64,000 nt of DNA. It comes from Yponomeuta sedellus (lineage: Eukaryota; Arthropoda; Insecta; Lepidoptera; Yponomeutidae). Positions within the stretch are counted from its first letter, which is position 1. Each line of letters opens with the position of its first letter. Below the pieces are notes generated by a model, which made no database searches, was not told where the DNA came from, and saw only the letters and a list, made by a program, of their open reading frames with translations. Position numbers and translations under genes: made by a program. This document shows positions 21,363 through 31,126 of this stretch, in pieces. Location of the stretch: positions 25,385,615 to 25,449,614 of the forward strand of contig OW203723.1 in NCBI GenBank assembly GCA_934045075.1, in the 5' to 3' direction.

Positions 21363-21552
21363 TATTCATGGACATATTACACAGATTGTATCACAGGTGC
21401 TAACTCGACTATAGATTTAATACAATAAATACATAGATAAGGTCCGAGACCCGAGACAAACTAGAAAAGTTCGTTTCCTAGTTTGACCCGGCCGGGGATC
21501 GCACCCGAGACCTTCGGTTTTGCGGTCAGCGTGCCAAACCGCTGCGCCATCT
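21363..21552 (-). mobile_element. B-family SINE
   Basis: Minus-strand copy: TATTCATGGACATATTACAC, GTGCTAACTCGACTATAG, GTTTGACCCGGCCGGGGATC and a head with GGTTTGGCACGCTGACC. The head is truncated at GCGCCAT. Confidence 0.75.
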
Positions 21553-22284
21553 AAGCTTATCTAAACATGGGTCCAAAACTGTTTCTACTGTTTAAAAGAG
21601 AATAAAAATAACAATCTCTGAATAATAATTTATTGAGAAACAGAAAATTTTGCCTACAAAACATCAGCCCTTCGGTATCACGTTATTCTACAAATAAGTC
21701 GTGAAATGCCGAACGAGCCTTAACATTTAGGCGAACAACTTAATGTAAACTTCAACCACCGTTTCCTCTAGCACGCGATCGTTAAGGCACTAGGCGGTGA
21801 GCGCCGCCAACGGAATTCATAACTTGGTTTATATCGATTTCCTCCAAAAAACGGTCCTAGGATGTTGATACAACGTGTGCTTATGTGTTCTGTGTGTGTT
21901 AAATATAATTATCACAGATATTAAGATTTTGAATCTTTACTTAAAAAAACGTATTAAAGAACAATAAAAGTTATAAATTTATAATATACGGCACGGTTAG
22001 CCTGAGGTCGCTGGTTTGAGTTCAGGCATGGGTGGAATTTTTGGGCACTAAATAGTTTTTAAAATGAAATTTATGGTTGTTTTCCATTGGTGGCGCTATT
22101 TAGCTCTTTTTTTTATAACGCGTCTTTGGAAAAATTGAACATCATCAATGTTAATACTATTTTTAATGCACTAACACGTGCTAAGGACAATTTTAAAAAC
22201 ATAAATGTTAATAAATATAGTACCTTTTTTAGAACTACTGTCAAGAACCTAGACCTAAGAATCTATAAATACATAGTTATATAT
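21553..22284. other. Mixed fragments: H repeat, family A pieces
   Basis: Around 21,838-21,965 and 22,075-22,140 are pieces of the H repeat (AAAAAACGGTCCTAGGATG; TTGGTGGCGCTATTTAGC). At 21,995-22,060 there is a family A core remnant (GGTTAGCCTGAGGTCGCTGG, CAGGCATGGGTGGAATTTTT), and at 22,155-22,205 an inverted family A tail (AATGCACTAACACGTGC). No gene. Confidence 0.45.
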
Positions 22285-22480
22285 GAAACGGGTCAAATCG
22301 CGATTATTTATTCGGTAAAACGTAATTACCTTATTTCCCGACGTTTCGGCAGCGTTACATAATTAATAATTCATAATTCAATTATTGATATGTGAGTCAC
22401 AAGTACATAAAGATGTTATCAATTTGAAAAGTTGGGTTGCTATTCGTTACAGTAGCCGTGGTCTCGGGTAGACTCAAATA
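22285..22480 (+). mobile_element. M-family copy split by an 86-bp insertion
   Basis: GAAACGGGTCAAATCGCGAT through CGTTTCGGCAGCGTTACA (to 22,359) is the M-family left part. The right half resumes at 22,445 with CGTTACAGTAGCCGTGGTC. The inserted AT-rich 86 bp (22,360-22,445) is flanked by CGTTACA on both sides, which looks like a target duplication. Confidence 0.6.
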
Positions 22481-22521
22481 CTATAAATACTATAAGAATC
22501 TAGAACTTTAATACAGTCTTA

Positions 22522-22655
22522 CTCGTACCAAAAACGGTTGTACTCAGCGGAAACCGATTAAATTCCTAGGTTGTTGATTCTTGGTCTAGACTGTAGGTTT
22601 TAAATTTTTTATCACCTTTGTTAAGATATCAGATTTTTACTTTTTGAAAAAAACG
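22522..22655 (+). repeat. H-family diverged repeat
   Basis: Shares AAAACGGTTGTACTCAGCGG, GGTTGTTGATTCTTGG, TAGACTGTAGGTTTTAAA and TTTGAAAAAAACGTCTTAAA with the copy at 25,725-25,945. Origin unknown. Confidence 0.45.
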
Positions 22656-22876
22656 TCTTAAAATCCTATTTAGAGGCTAAAAATTCCACCCATGCCAGGA
22701 CTGGAACCCGCGATTTCTAGCTAACCGTGCCAGCGCTCTCCCAACTGAGCTAATGGACGACTTACCGACATCAGTGAAATTACGAATCTCTTTACAATAT
22801 TATCTGTATTACGTACAAGGAGCAACTATAAATAGGTTTTTCAAATTGTCCTTAGTACGGGTTAGTGCATTAAAAA
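22656..22876 (-). mobile_element. Family A repeat with tails at both ends
   Basis: Left: an inverted tail and minus-strand core (B box decayed, GGACTGGAACCCGCG; A-box side AACTGAGCTAATGG). Then the leader, then a plus-oriented tail (AATAGGTTTTTCAAATTGTC, GTACGGGTTAGTGCATT). The tail therefore occurs as an inverted pair bounding the tRNA-like core. Confidence 0.65.
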
Positions 22877-23184
22877 GAATATAAAAACGTATTATACAGT
22901 GGCGCTATTTAGCACCGCCCAGCGCCTTAATACTTACACTATGGTTTAATAATAGTTACGCTCAAGGGCTGGTTAAAAACACATTTATGCAAAGCCCCGT
23001 GTGTTTGCGAAACAATGGTGTCCGTTCGCTCTTAACTTAAATACGATAAGTAGCATAATTGAAAGGTACTTTGGATAATATCGGTGTTTGTTTTTATCGA
23101 GTCAGGTAACTCGCTACCTCGGGCTGTACAGCGCGTCTTAATTTCACTTGACTTTGGCTTTAGATTGTACTCAAGTGAGTGGAT
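22877..23184. other. No recognisable gene
   Basis: A small H-like piece (AGTGGCGCTATTTAGCACC) near 22,900. The remainder is unrecognised. Confidence 0.3.
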
Positions 23185-23189
23185 TTTTT

Positions 23190-23262
23190 TCTGCTTAATC
23201 CTCCCTCTTTCTGAGAGAAGACCTCTACTCTGCAGTGGGACACTCTTAGGCTACATAGAAAA
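23190..23262 (+). repeat. F-family tail fragment
   Basis: TCTTTCTGAGAGAAGACCTC and CTGCAGTGGGACACTCTTAGG, the end of the type 1 F tail. Confidence 0.5.
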
Positions 23263-23309
23263 AAAACCTCCTTCGTACACCCTGTTTCTCGTACACTAAC
23301 AATCGGAGT

Positions 23310-23612
23310 ATCTTCTTCTTCAGGCTATATTATGTAGTCCACTGCTGGACATAGCCCTCCCCTAATGAGCAAAAAAGCGCAAGATTGTGCCATCATTGGG
23401 GGGTAGTGCCCATAATCCCCACGCTGGGCATGCGGGTTGGGGATCGCAGTTTGGTGGAATTGTACTGCAGGGGCGCCTGTCTTCAGCTTACCGCATCCAG
23501 CATCTGCCGGCAGTTTTTCGCAGATCGTCACCCCACCTGGTCGGAGGGCGTTCTACACTACGTTTGCCGAGTCGCGGTCTCCACTCAAGAACACGTTTAC
23601 TCCAACGTTTGT
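23310..23612 (-). pseudogene. RTE-type LINE 3' end fused to a P module
   Basis: On the minus strand, 23,612-23,490 encodes RVLEWRPRLGKRSVERPPTR then WGDDLRKTAGRCWMR, a stop and AEDRR. This is the same C-terminal reverse-transcriptase signature as at 43,778. Where that copy continues A-Q-W-R, this one enters the P sequence (CCTGCAGTACAATTCCACCA, CATGCCCAGCGTGGGGATTA) and then rejoins the LINE end (CTCATTAGGGGAGGGC, ATGTCCAGCAGTGGAC) with a (GAAGAA)-type tail. It is either a P insertion into an RTE element or the founding chimera of the P family. Confidence 0.65.
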
Positions 23613-23639
23613 CGGAGTATCTACTGTTGTTCTGTTTAA

Positions 23640-24160
23640 TTGCCTCTTTACTTTAGCAGTATCTTTAGCAGTCTGGGAGACAATTCTCACTTCATTAGCA
23701 AATAAGAAATTATGACTTGGGTTTCTACGTAAAAAGTCGAGCGACAGCCAAAATCTGTATTCTGAACGCCACGCGTGACTGAATTCGAATAAGAAAATAA
23801 ATGTATAATGACTCTGTCGAGCTATCTGATCTTATTTTTATGCGACAAATGTCTAAGCCTTTGAATATTTTTTTTCTACGCTTTCTATTCGCATGGGCGA
23901 GAATCGGCCCCCAGATCTTCCTCTTCTTTCGTGTCAAAGGCGTCAACTCCTCAGACATTTCGCTGCCAAAACCGCGTCCCTGCGATTGCGCTGGATGATG
24001 CCTCCATGATATCTCAGGGCAGATACAAAGAGGCTGTCTGTGCAGCTTTATCCAGAGCGTTGACCAATACTAAAAGTATTTCGGTATGTCGTAGGTATAT
24101 AACAGTGGATTATGTAGGTATACATTACAAAAGAAGTACAACTCGTAATAGTAAAAGTGC
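23640..24160. other. No recognisable feature
   Basis: No gene or repeat recognised. Several overlapping short frames without domains. Confidence 0.35.
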
Positions 24161-24163
24161 TGG

Positions 24164-24420
24164 GTCGGCCTAGAGAATAGCACCAACCCAAATTCTTCCC
24201 GCGGGTGTCGTAAAAGGCGACTAAGGGACACAAACCGGGGGATGGGCAGCAGCGCCCCCTGCAGTACAATTCCACCAAACTGCGATCCCCAACCCGCATG
24301 CCCAGCGTGGGGATTATGGGCATTACCCCCCAATGATGGCACAACCTTGCGCTACGGCGCTCATTAGGAGAGGGCTCTATCCAGCAGTGGACTAATGTAG
24401 CCTGAAGAAGATGAAAAAGA
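24164..24420 (+). mobile_element. P-family retroposon with RTE-like 3' end
   Basis: Starts GTCGGCCTAGAGAATAGCAC, then TTCCCGCGGGTGTCGTAAAA, GGCGACTAAGGGACACAAAC, GCCCCCTGCAGTACAATTCC, CCCAGCGTGGGGATTATGG. It ends GCGCTCATTAGGAGAGGGC, TATCCAGCAGTGGACTA, GCCTGAAGAAGATG. The last about 60 bp equal the end of RTE-type LINEs (coding GEGYVQQWT at 56,580), which suggests mobilisation by that LINE. Confidence 0.7.
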
Positions 24421-24774
24421 ACATTCTACCTAACTTATTGCTGCAGTAAAGTATTGACTATCGTATAGCCAACACAATTTTTTCGATAATTTCCCAAACA
24501 GGCAGTTTTCTAATAAACCTCTGAAAGGCAAAAAGATGCAACTAGTAACGCTGACTAGCTTCGAAGATGACATCAACTTTCGTCGCAGCAATTTCGTAAT
24601 AATCAATTCTGAAGTCCCCACGCATTGTTTAGGAAAACATTTCTCTAGAAAGTGAAATGAAATTGGATCGTGCGCCTGAGGCGGGCGGCAGTCGCGGGAC
24701 AAACACACAAATGTATTGAAATGTTTTACTTTCCCTTTATTACATCTTTGCGTCGCCACTTAGCGATCGGACCA
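24421..24774. other. No recognisable feature
   Basis: A 109-codon minus-strand frame (24,430-24,759) has no domain I can identify. No repeat landmarks. Confidence 0.35.
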
Positions 24775-25135
24775 CGTGGCTGTGACATGAGAAAGGTTAT
24801 AGCTGCCGTATCTGATGGCCGTGGCTCTGAAGCGCTCGGGGTCTAGTCGAACCGAGTGATTGGAACGAGTCACTTGAGTTAAGCAACAGGCGCAGTCAGG
24901 TGCAGGATGTGACCATCGCATGACTACCGCTAGTGGAATTTTTTCGAGCGCTTCCATGCTCCGTAAGGCTCGTTAAGCAGTTGGTGCCGGCTGTCATGTA
25001 ATGGCAGTCGTTAAGCTATGTGGGTGGCCTGACAACTTCTGGCAGTAAGGCCTGTCACTGTCTTGCAATCCTCCACCAAACCGCACTTGGCCTCCGTGGT
25101 GGAGTTTGGCCTAACTTTCCTGCGATGCAGAAAGG
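24775..25135 (-). repeat. D-family repeat, near full length
   Basis: Minus strand: GGCCGTGGCTCTGAAGCGCT, CGAACCGAGTGATTGGAACG, GACTACCGCTAGTGGAATTT, GGTGCCGGCTGTCATGTAAT, GGCAGTCGTTAAGC, then CTGCGATGCAGAAAGG. The GCTGTCATGTAATGGCAGTC segment shows the uninterrupted version of the site into which the copia element inserted at 38,580. Confidence 0.75.
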
Positions 25136-25235
25136 TTTGCTGGAAGAAATCTCTAACAGAGATATGCTCGCCTTTGTACATGTTATTTCTTATGTAGTGT
25201 CTTTTTTAATGTTTTGTGTGCAATAAAAAATATAA
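25136..25235 (+). repeat. Retroposon tail (T3 type)
   Basis: TTTGCTGGAAGAAATCTCT, CTCGCCTTTGTACATGTTAT and TTTTGTGTGCAATAAAAAATA, with an AATAAA signal. Relatives are near 480 and 11,600. Confidence 0.5.
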
Positions 25236-25332
25236 GCACAAACAGAGATATCATGACACGGCATTTCATCACATACACATAAACACACGCCTGTAGCCCG
25301 GAAGGGTTAGCAGAGAATAGGGTTCAGCGACT

Positions 25333-25472
25333 AGGGCCGGTTTTGGAATTGAGAATTTTACTAAGTGAATACTTAAATAACGTTCTGTCTTGCTCTTTTT
25401 TGAGAAATTTGAAGAGAAAGCACTACAGTTAACTGTTTACTTAGAGAAATTCTCAATTCAAAAACTAGCCCT
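25333..25472. mobile_element. 140-bp MITE with AGGGCC/TAGCCCT inverted ends
   Basis: Left AGGGCCGGTTTTGGAATTGA is the approximate inverse of right TCAATTCAAAAACTAGCCCT. The arms continue through GAGAATTTTACTAAGTGAA / TTTACTTAGAGAAATTCTC. AT-rich and non-coding. Target duplication unclear. Confidence 0.65.
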
Positions 25473-25724
25473 GGGACTCGTATCATTCCTATCACAGGCG
25501 AAGTCTTTGTCATCCAAGTAATTAATTTCGTGATAATAGTTTCTTCGCGACACTTACTGTTCATACTCGAAATAAAAGCCGAGGTGTAATTGTCACCAAT
25601 TAATGCGGCCAAATAAAATTCAATGAGAAAGTTCAATGTGTAAAAACCCCTAAATAGTAAAGTTACTAAAACATATATTGAATTTTAGAGAGATCGAGCC
25701 TTCTCTAGAAATATAAAAGCATAT

Positions 25725-25945
25725 TTAAGGTACGACGCGGTGGTAACCAGCGCCATCAATGTAAAAAATCATATCTTCCTTTATAAGGCGCCTTTGGAAA
25801 AAAACGGCCGTTCCTAGCGAAAATCGATTGAAGACCTATTTGTTGATCTCAGGTTGTAGACTGTAGGTTCTTAAAATAGTTATCACAGTAGTTAAGATTT
25901 CTGACGCTAAGTTCTTGAAAAAAAAAAATACACGTATTATAAAAC
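25725..25945 (+). repeat. H-family diverged repeat
   Basis: CAGCGCCATCAATGTAAAAA, AAGGCGCCTTTGGAAAAAAA, GACTGTAGGTTCTTAAAATA and GTTAAGATTTCTGACG match 22,522-22,655 and pieces at 22,075 and 26,338. Class unknown. Confidence 0.45.
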
Positions 25946-25961
25946 GAGATATATAGAGAAA

Positions 25962-26325
25962 CCAACCCGGAATTGGCCCCCGTGGTGGAGTATGGCCTAA
26001 CCTTGGAAACAAATTTTATAAATAAACTGTGTTTTATTTGTAGATATTTGTAGCAATGTTTAAACAGAAAACTGGATAAAAAAACGGAGAAACAGGTAAA
26101 ATAGTCAGATCTGGTCAAAGGGTAAAGTAAGTAATCAAAGAGTATATAACCACTAGTAGTAATGATGAAAAATTAGTGGAATCGAAGAATGTGTGACGTA
26201 ATTGAAATATTTTAAAATTATAGAAAAAGAAATAAAAATGGTGTGAAGAGGTTTTCACCATTACAACCTTCCTGCGATACAGGAAGAGAGCCGTGCCCCA
26301 ACAGTGGGAACACATATAAAGGGTT
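25962..26325 (-). repeat. D-family fragment split by a 260-bp insertion
   Basis: ACCCGGAATTGGCCCCCGTG ... GGCCTAACCTT (to 26,004) is continued at 26,265 by AACCTTCCTGCGATACAGG and GTGCCCCAACAGTGGG. The 260-bp insert (26,005-26,264) is flanked by AACCTT on both sides, consistent with a 6-bp target duplication. The insert is AT-rich and not identified. Confidence 0.65.
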
Positions 26326-26508
26326 GATAACGATAAAACCAGAAATGATTTTTTCTATTGGTGGCGCTAGTACCGGGTAGAGCCTTCATTTGCGCTCTCA
26401 AATGTATCTACTTGATTTAGATTACGAGCTCGTAGTTCAACATATAAAAAACTAACAAAACTGGCTTCAAAATATTGCCCTTAAGCAGTAGTAAACAACT
26501 TTCCCTTT

Positions 26509-26569
26509 ATCTACTCAAACAGGGCTACGTTAACTGTTAATCAGTTAACGTAGCCCTGTTTGAGTAGAT
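26509..26569. repeat. Perfect hairpin, 28-bp arms
   Basis: Left arm 26,509-26,536 (ATCTACTCAAACAGGGCTAC...), loop TTAAT, right arm 26,542-26,569, an exact reverse complement. No flanking repeat family recognised. Confidence 0.9.
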
Positions 26570-27714
26570 TTAATCAGTTAACGCATGACGAGCTCCGCCA
26601 ATCATAAACCTATTTTGTTATGGAATTAGATTTGTATGATAATAATTATTAGACATTAATTAAGCTTTCATCTTGATGTTACTTAACTAACGAAGGCAGT
26701 TAAGGCAACAGTGATAGCAATTGTTGTTGTAAGAGAATAGATATCAAAGATTGAACTGAGTAGGTACGCTAAAAGAAATGTTCTAAAAAGTCAACCTTTT
26801 CAATAACGATATATTTGCTTTAAGATGCCTTGAGAAAAGATGGTCAGAGTGAAGTTTTTTTTTCCGCTGCCTTTTTCTCCACTACAATTCGTCCCGAAGG
26901 CAGCGGCTTACAGTTTACATTGTACATTGACATTCAGCAAACAGAATGTAAATTCTTTACGTTGAATTAAATTGATTTGATTAAATTCAAGGACATAAAA
27001 AGTATTAATGTTTATAAAAATAATAAATTCCTAGGCATAACTTACTTCTATGGATGCCGTATAACTTAAATGTAATTTAAGTCTCTTTTCTCATTATTTA
27101 AATAAACTGTAAGTTTTTTTGTTAGTACTAAATATCCTTGAACCTAAATATTATTTTTCGTATGCACTTTGGCCAGCTGAAAGCTGTTAACAATAGATTA
27201 ACGGGTTGTTAGTGTGCCAGAAACCGGGGGTTAGTAAATTAAATTAAAAACAACTAAGGTGAAACCGCAAAAGTTAAGCAGCTGAACAGTCTGCAGCAGC
27301 TCAAGAAATACATTACTGATCACAGTGCATGAAAGTAAATTTTGACGTCGACTGCACGTAAGGGACGCAGTAACTCAGTTTTTAACGAGAATATTATGCT
27401 GATGGCAATATCTCGGAGCAGCTTTATCAAAATGGGCGCGGGCCTAAACCTGTTGACATTATACACCATTTTATAAGCGTTTGATAACAACCGATCTGAC
27501 TAGACTGACCACTTTCCAATCTCTCTAATAGACTTTCGATAGAATTTGCTGTAATCATGATTACTAAAAGGTGGCGCGTATCAAGTAACGCTAGAATAAT
27601 GCTAGATAGAACACTAGTATAGAGTTATATGGAATAACAGAAGCAAACTATATAAGTCCCACTGCACGGCCTATGTCTAATCTACACTGTTGTTTAGGCA
27701 TGTATTCATTTATA
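26570..27714. other. No recognisable feature
   Basis: AT-rich DNA. No gene, MITE or SINE landmarks. A partial direct echo TTTAATCAGTTAACG follows the hairpin at 26,569. Confidence 0.4.
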
Positions 27715-27900
27715 CCTTTGTAATAATCTTGTATCTTTGTATATCTACTTCCTTCTCCAATATATTAGTCCAATCTATCCAAAGGTTGTCTGGAAGAGAT
27801 CACTTTTAGTGATAAGGCCGCCGTCTGTACTCTTAGGTCAAGAAATGTCTGCGTAATTTCCATTTTTATGTACAATAAAGTGTTCTCTATCTATCTTTCT
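27715..27900 (+). repeat. T-family retroposon tail
   Basis: AAAGGTTGTCTGGAAGAGAT, CACTTTTAGTGATAAGGCCG, TCTGCGTAATTTCCATTTT, TGTACAATAAAGTGTTCTC and (TATC)n. Plus-strand version of the 11,305 copy, with AATAAA and the microsatellite at its 3' end. Confidence 0.65.
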
Positions 27901-28089
27901 CAGAGAGAGAGGGGCAAATATTCTTTTCATCCCACCATCTTGGAAAGAGTATTTTTAATCTTCAATACGAGTATCTGAGTGGAAAAGCCGTTTTTATTCT
28001 CTAGAGGATAAAGTAAATTGAATTTAGAACATCGTGTGCACTAAGTTTGTGAATTAAAAAAGTGTACCTATCTTGTGATTGTAAACGTT

Positions 28090-28310
28090 TTTTTTGCATT
28101 TAGTCATTTCCTCGCTGAGGTGGAATGAAAAGTTACGTGTTGCACTCGAGTGCAAAGATTTTTCACCTCGTGCTCTTTTGATTCCCTCGCTAACGCTCAG
28201 GATTCTAATTTTAAATCACTCGCTGCGCTTGTTTTTCAATTTTAGAATCCTTCGCTTGCTCGGTCATAAAAATTGAACACGCGGTTAAAAAGCAACTTTG
28301 CACTCTTGTA
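28090..28310. repeat. Probable MITE-like block
   Basis: Imperfect opposed ends: GCACTCGAGTGCAAAGATTT and AAAAGCAACTTTGCACTC. The interior has CTCGCTAACGCTCAGGATTC and CACTCGCTGCGCTTG, the TCGCT-GCGC wording often seen in dispersed insect repeats. Support is moderate at best. Confidence 0.35.
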
Positions 28311-28389
28311 TAACAAATAACTATTGTTTGCCCTCGACAATCTAGCGAAGTCAAGCACTTGTAAAAATGGCAACTATAATGCTACTGAA

Positions 28390-28454
28390 ACGACGGGAAA
28401 TACGGTACCTAATTATGCTCGTACCTTATAAATAATCGCGATTAGACCCGTTTT
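28390..28454 (-). repeat. M-family fragment
   Basis: CGACGGGAAATACGGTACC, AATAATCGCGATTAGACCCG. It lacks the GTTACA hairpin. Confidence 0.55.
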
Positions 28455-28459
28455 CAACC

Positions 28460-29014
28460 GACTTAAAAAAAAGGAGGAGGTTCTCAATTCGACCCGTATG
28501 TTTTTCTATGTTTGTTACGCGATAACTCCGCCAATTATGAACCGATTTGAACTAGTATGTATTAGTATCGCGAATAATTAAGAAATACTACTTTTGAAAG
28601 TCTTCATTATTATATGCAAGCCGTTTATAACGACCTCACAGGTCCCATATATAGTCACTGGATCTCAGTGCAGATGAGCGCGAACCACAAGTAGTTTGAG
28701 AGGTTAGGTAATTTGTCTTACCTTTATTATTATTGACTAGTTTTTTAGTTACTTGTAATAATTATTTGTATATGGGTCCCTTTGCCTAGTTTATTTAAAG
28801 TTTATCCAAAGTTTATTTTGACATGCATTATCTGACATACATAGTGTTTAAGTTTATTTTTGACATCCATTGTCTTAGTTTTATAATCATTGACAATTGA
28901 AAATAATTACCGGTGCTCTATCGCATTAAAAATTCGTATGTCTCTAAAGACAAAACATGCAGAACGAAATATATCTTACTGTACATCTATTTATACTCAT
29001 GTTTCACGAATAAA
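28460..29014. other. No gene; one dispersed-repeat start
   Basis: ACCGACTTAAAAAAAAGGAG and GAGGTTCTCAATTCGACCCG at 28,459-28,500 recur in altered form at 58,050-58,090 (ACCGACTTCAAAAAGGGGGA). Otherwise unrecognised. Confidence 0.4.
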
Positions 29015-29022
29015 TTTCCCTT

Positions 29023-29043
29023 TCTCTTTCTTTCTTTCTTTCT

Positions 29044-29079
<36 letters not shown>

Positions 29080-29080
29080 T
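29023..29080. repeat. (TTTC)n microsatellite at gap edge
   Basis: A long CTTT tetranucleotide tract that runs straight into the run of N. Confidence 0.9.
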
Positions 29081-29280
29081 NNNNNNNNNNNNNNNNNNNN
29101 NNNNNNNNNNNNNNNNNNNNNNNNNNNNNNNNNNNNNNNNNNNNNNNNNNNNNNNNNNNNNNNNNNNNNNNNNNNNNNNNNNNNNNNNNNNNNNNNNNNN
29201 NNNNNNNNNNNNNNNNNNNNNNNNNNNNNNNNNNNNNNNNNNNNNNNNNNNNNNNNNNNNNNNNNNNNNNNNNNNNNNNN
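29081..29280. other. Assembly gap, 200 N
   Basis: Exactly 200 undetermined bases, so most likely a placeholder and not a measured length. Sequence resumes at TCCTGGGTG followed by a poly-A run. Open frames spanning it are meaningless. Confidence 0.98.
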
Positions 29281-29309
29281 TCCTGGGTGAAAAAAAAAAA
29301 AAAAAAAAA

Positions 29310-29348
29310 AGGATTGTAAGGCAGTAGCCGGCCTTATTGTCGATGGCA
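29310..29348 (+). repeat. D-family fragment
   Basis: GGATTGTAAGGCAGTAGCCG and GCCTTATTGTC correspond to the middle of D (GGATTGTAAGACAGTGGCGG). The rest may lie in the gap. Confidence 0.45.
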
Positions 29349-29450
29349 ACTATGACTAGAGTTTCATTTTGGATTCACTTACTTGACTTTTTTGTCGGTT
29401 CGACCAGGTTTGCTAATATTGGTCGTTCTGTTCGTTTTTGGGTATGTAGT

Positions 29451-29477
29451 GCTTACGGAAGTTAAACTTCCGTAAGC
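29451..29477. repeat. Perfect 13-bp hairpin
   Basis: GCTTACGGAAGTT, a central A, then AACTTCCGTAAGC. Confidence 0.8.
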
Positions 29478-29582
29478 AAGTTGGAAGACTATGCCTTTAA
29501 AAATTGACATCTTCAGATTTTTTGTTACATATTTAAGTTTTAGTTTGAGATAGTCTCTAAGCACTTTGAATATACAAAATTT

Positions 29583-29705
29583 GGAGTTTTTTTGTCCATT
29601 TTTTCTCAAAAATTATCTAGATTTTGAAATGGACACCTAGTTTGAATTGTAACGTTCATTAAGCCGCAGTTTCTGTGCTACTTTGAATAAAACCATTTCA
29701 TTTAA
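29583..29705 (+). repeat. L-family LINE 3' tail
   Basis: Same 3' UTR as 12,690-12,830: GATTTTGAAATGGACACC, GTTCATTAAGCCGCAGTTTC, GAATAAAACCATTTCATTT. No coding part remains. Confidence 0.7.
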
Positions 29706-29734
29706 TTTCAAAAGTACGTCTGTAAAGACAAGGT

Positions 29735-29945
29735 TCGGCTGAATGGTACGTAATACAGAGATTATTGTAAAGAGGTTCGAAATTTCACTGATGCCGGTGA
29801 GTCGCTCATTAGCTCAGTTGACAAGAGCGCTGGCACGGATAGCCAGAGGTCGCGGGTTCTAATCCCGGCATGGGAGGAATTTTTAGCCTCTAAATAGGTT
29901 TTTTTAAAATTGTCCTAAGCACGGGTTAGTGCATTAAATATAATA
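29735..29945 (+). mobile_element. Family A repeat
   Basis: Leader, core (A-box region TTAGCTCAGTTGACAAGAGC, B box mutated to GGTTCTAATCC) and tail (TAAGCACGGGTTAGTGCATT). Confidence 0.7.
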
Positions 29946-30589
29946 TGGTTATTTACTGTTTGATTTTGTTTCGAGTAATTTCATTAATGAATGAAGAAGC
30001 GTTGAGAATCCCGGGTTTCTTTTACAGCGGCGTCTAAGGTTGACATCACCATCATCAAATCAGCCGGAGTCACCCCACTGCTGAAGTCCGACACGAAAGG
30101 TTGATACTACCTTTCTAATAAGTTACTTATATAGAGTATGTCTGCATGAACCTAGGAGTACAGCACCTTATTTGTCTGTACTGAGCGCGATGAAAAGCCT
30201 CAGCCCATGTTTAGAGGTTCGCTTTCATTTTCTAGCTTTGCTATTAAGGGTCTGTATGTCAAACAGGGATCGTCAAGTTTCTGGAACGAAATTAAATTAA
30301 AACTAAGCTAAATAACATTTTTTAACTAACAAACATTGTGGTCTTATTTGTAAAAACAGGATTCGACGAAGACTCCTTAAGGCGTTTTATTTAATTTGTG
30401 GCTACGTGTGTGTTTTCCTGGTAACATCTCCACCACAGACTATTTTAGTGAGCGTTTTTGGAATGGTTTAAGGAGTTGCTGTTAAATTTCAAAAACAAGT
30501 CTCACTGCAAGCAAATTAAATTGAAACGAAGTTGAAATATTTTATAAATTAAATATTTTTTTGACCATCAAACATTTAATTTTATAAAC
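29946..30589. other. No recognisable gene
   Basis: 30,040-30,090 (CATCACCATCATCAAATCAG, CACCCCACTGCTGAAG) may be a very decayed LINE 3' end. Otherwise nothing identified. Confidence 0.35.
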
Positions 30590-30690
30590 CTAGGTATTAA
30601 GAGGCTTAAATTCCACCCATGCCGGGACTCGAAACAGGTTTTTAAAATTGGATCGACTTAGCATGGGTTAGTGCAACAAAAAGAATATTT
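30590..30690. repeat. Family A remnant with inverted tails
   Basis: An inverted core fragment (CCACCCATGCCGGGACTCG) is joined directly to a plus-oriented tail (AGGTTTTTAAAATTGGATCG, AGCATGGGTTAGTGCA). Confidence 0.5.
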
Positions 30691-31014
30691 AATTCTATAC
30701 TTATGTTTGTAATTAAATATGCAGTTTCAAGTCAATTTTATTTGTGTTGTATCTAAAGATCTATGTTAATGATCTCAGGTGAAAATTTGCAAAATTATCT
30801 TTAGTTTTCTACACACACGAGACTAGAAATCACTAATACAGCACCTTAAGTGTCATTCGAATAATTATTCAGTGTTTTTCTCCATCGCCCTACAAGGTGA
30901 AAGGTCCAGGCTCAATTATAAATCATCAGAGTACGAGCCTTTCATCGTGTAATCTGTGGAAAAATACTGATGGTTAAAACTTGCTAGTAATTTGTTTCAC
31001 TTGGGGTATTAATA
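30691..31014. other. No recognisable feature
   Basis: AT-rich DNA without gene or repeat landmarks. Confidence 0.35.
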
Positions 31015-31017
31015 GCA

Positions 31018-31110
31018 TTATTAAAATTCTTTATTGCACCAAGTAAGTTATTGTACAACAGGCGAGCTTAATACTAGTTAGTATTTTATTCTAGCGAACC
31101 TATGGGTGAC
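31018..31110 (-). repeat. Retroposon tail (T2 type)
   Basis: AAAATTCTTTATTGCACCAA, GTACAACAGGCGAGCTTAA and TATTTTATTCTAGCGAACC, as at 17,885. Confidence 0.45.
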
Positions 31111-31126
31111 GGAAAAAGGTAGGGGG

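Noticed and set aside
23385..23715. Overlapping 84-92 codon plus-strand genes
   Set aside because: They lie antisense to the RTE/P chimera; the sense strand explains the sequence.
28890..29349. Open frames across the N run
   Set aside because: They span undetermined bases and a (TTTC)n microsatellite.
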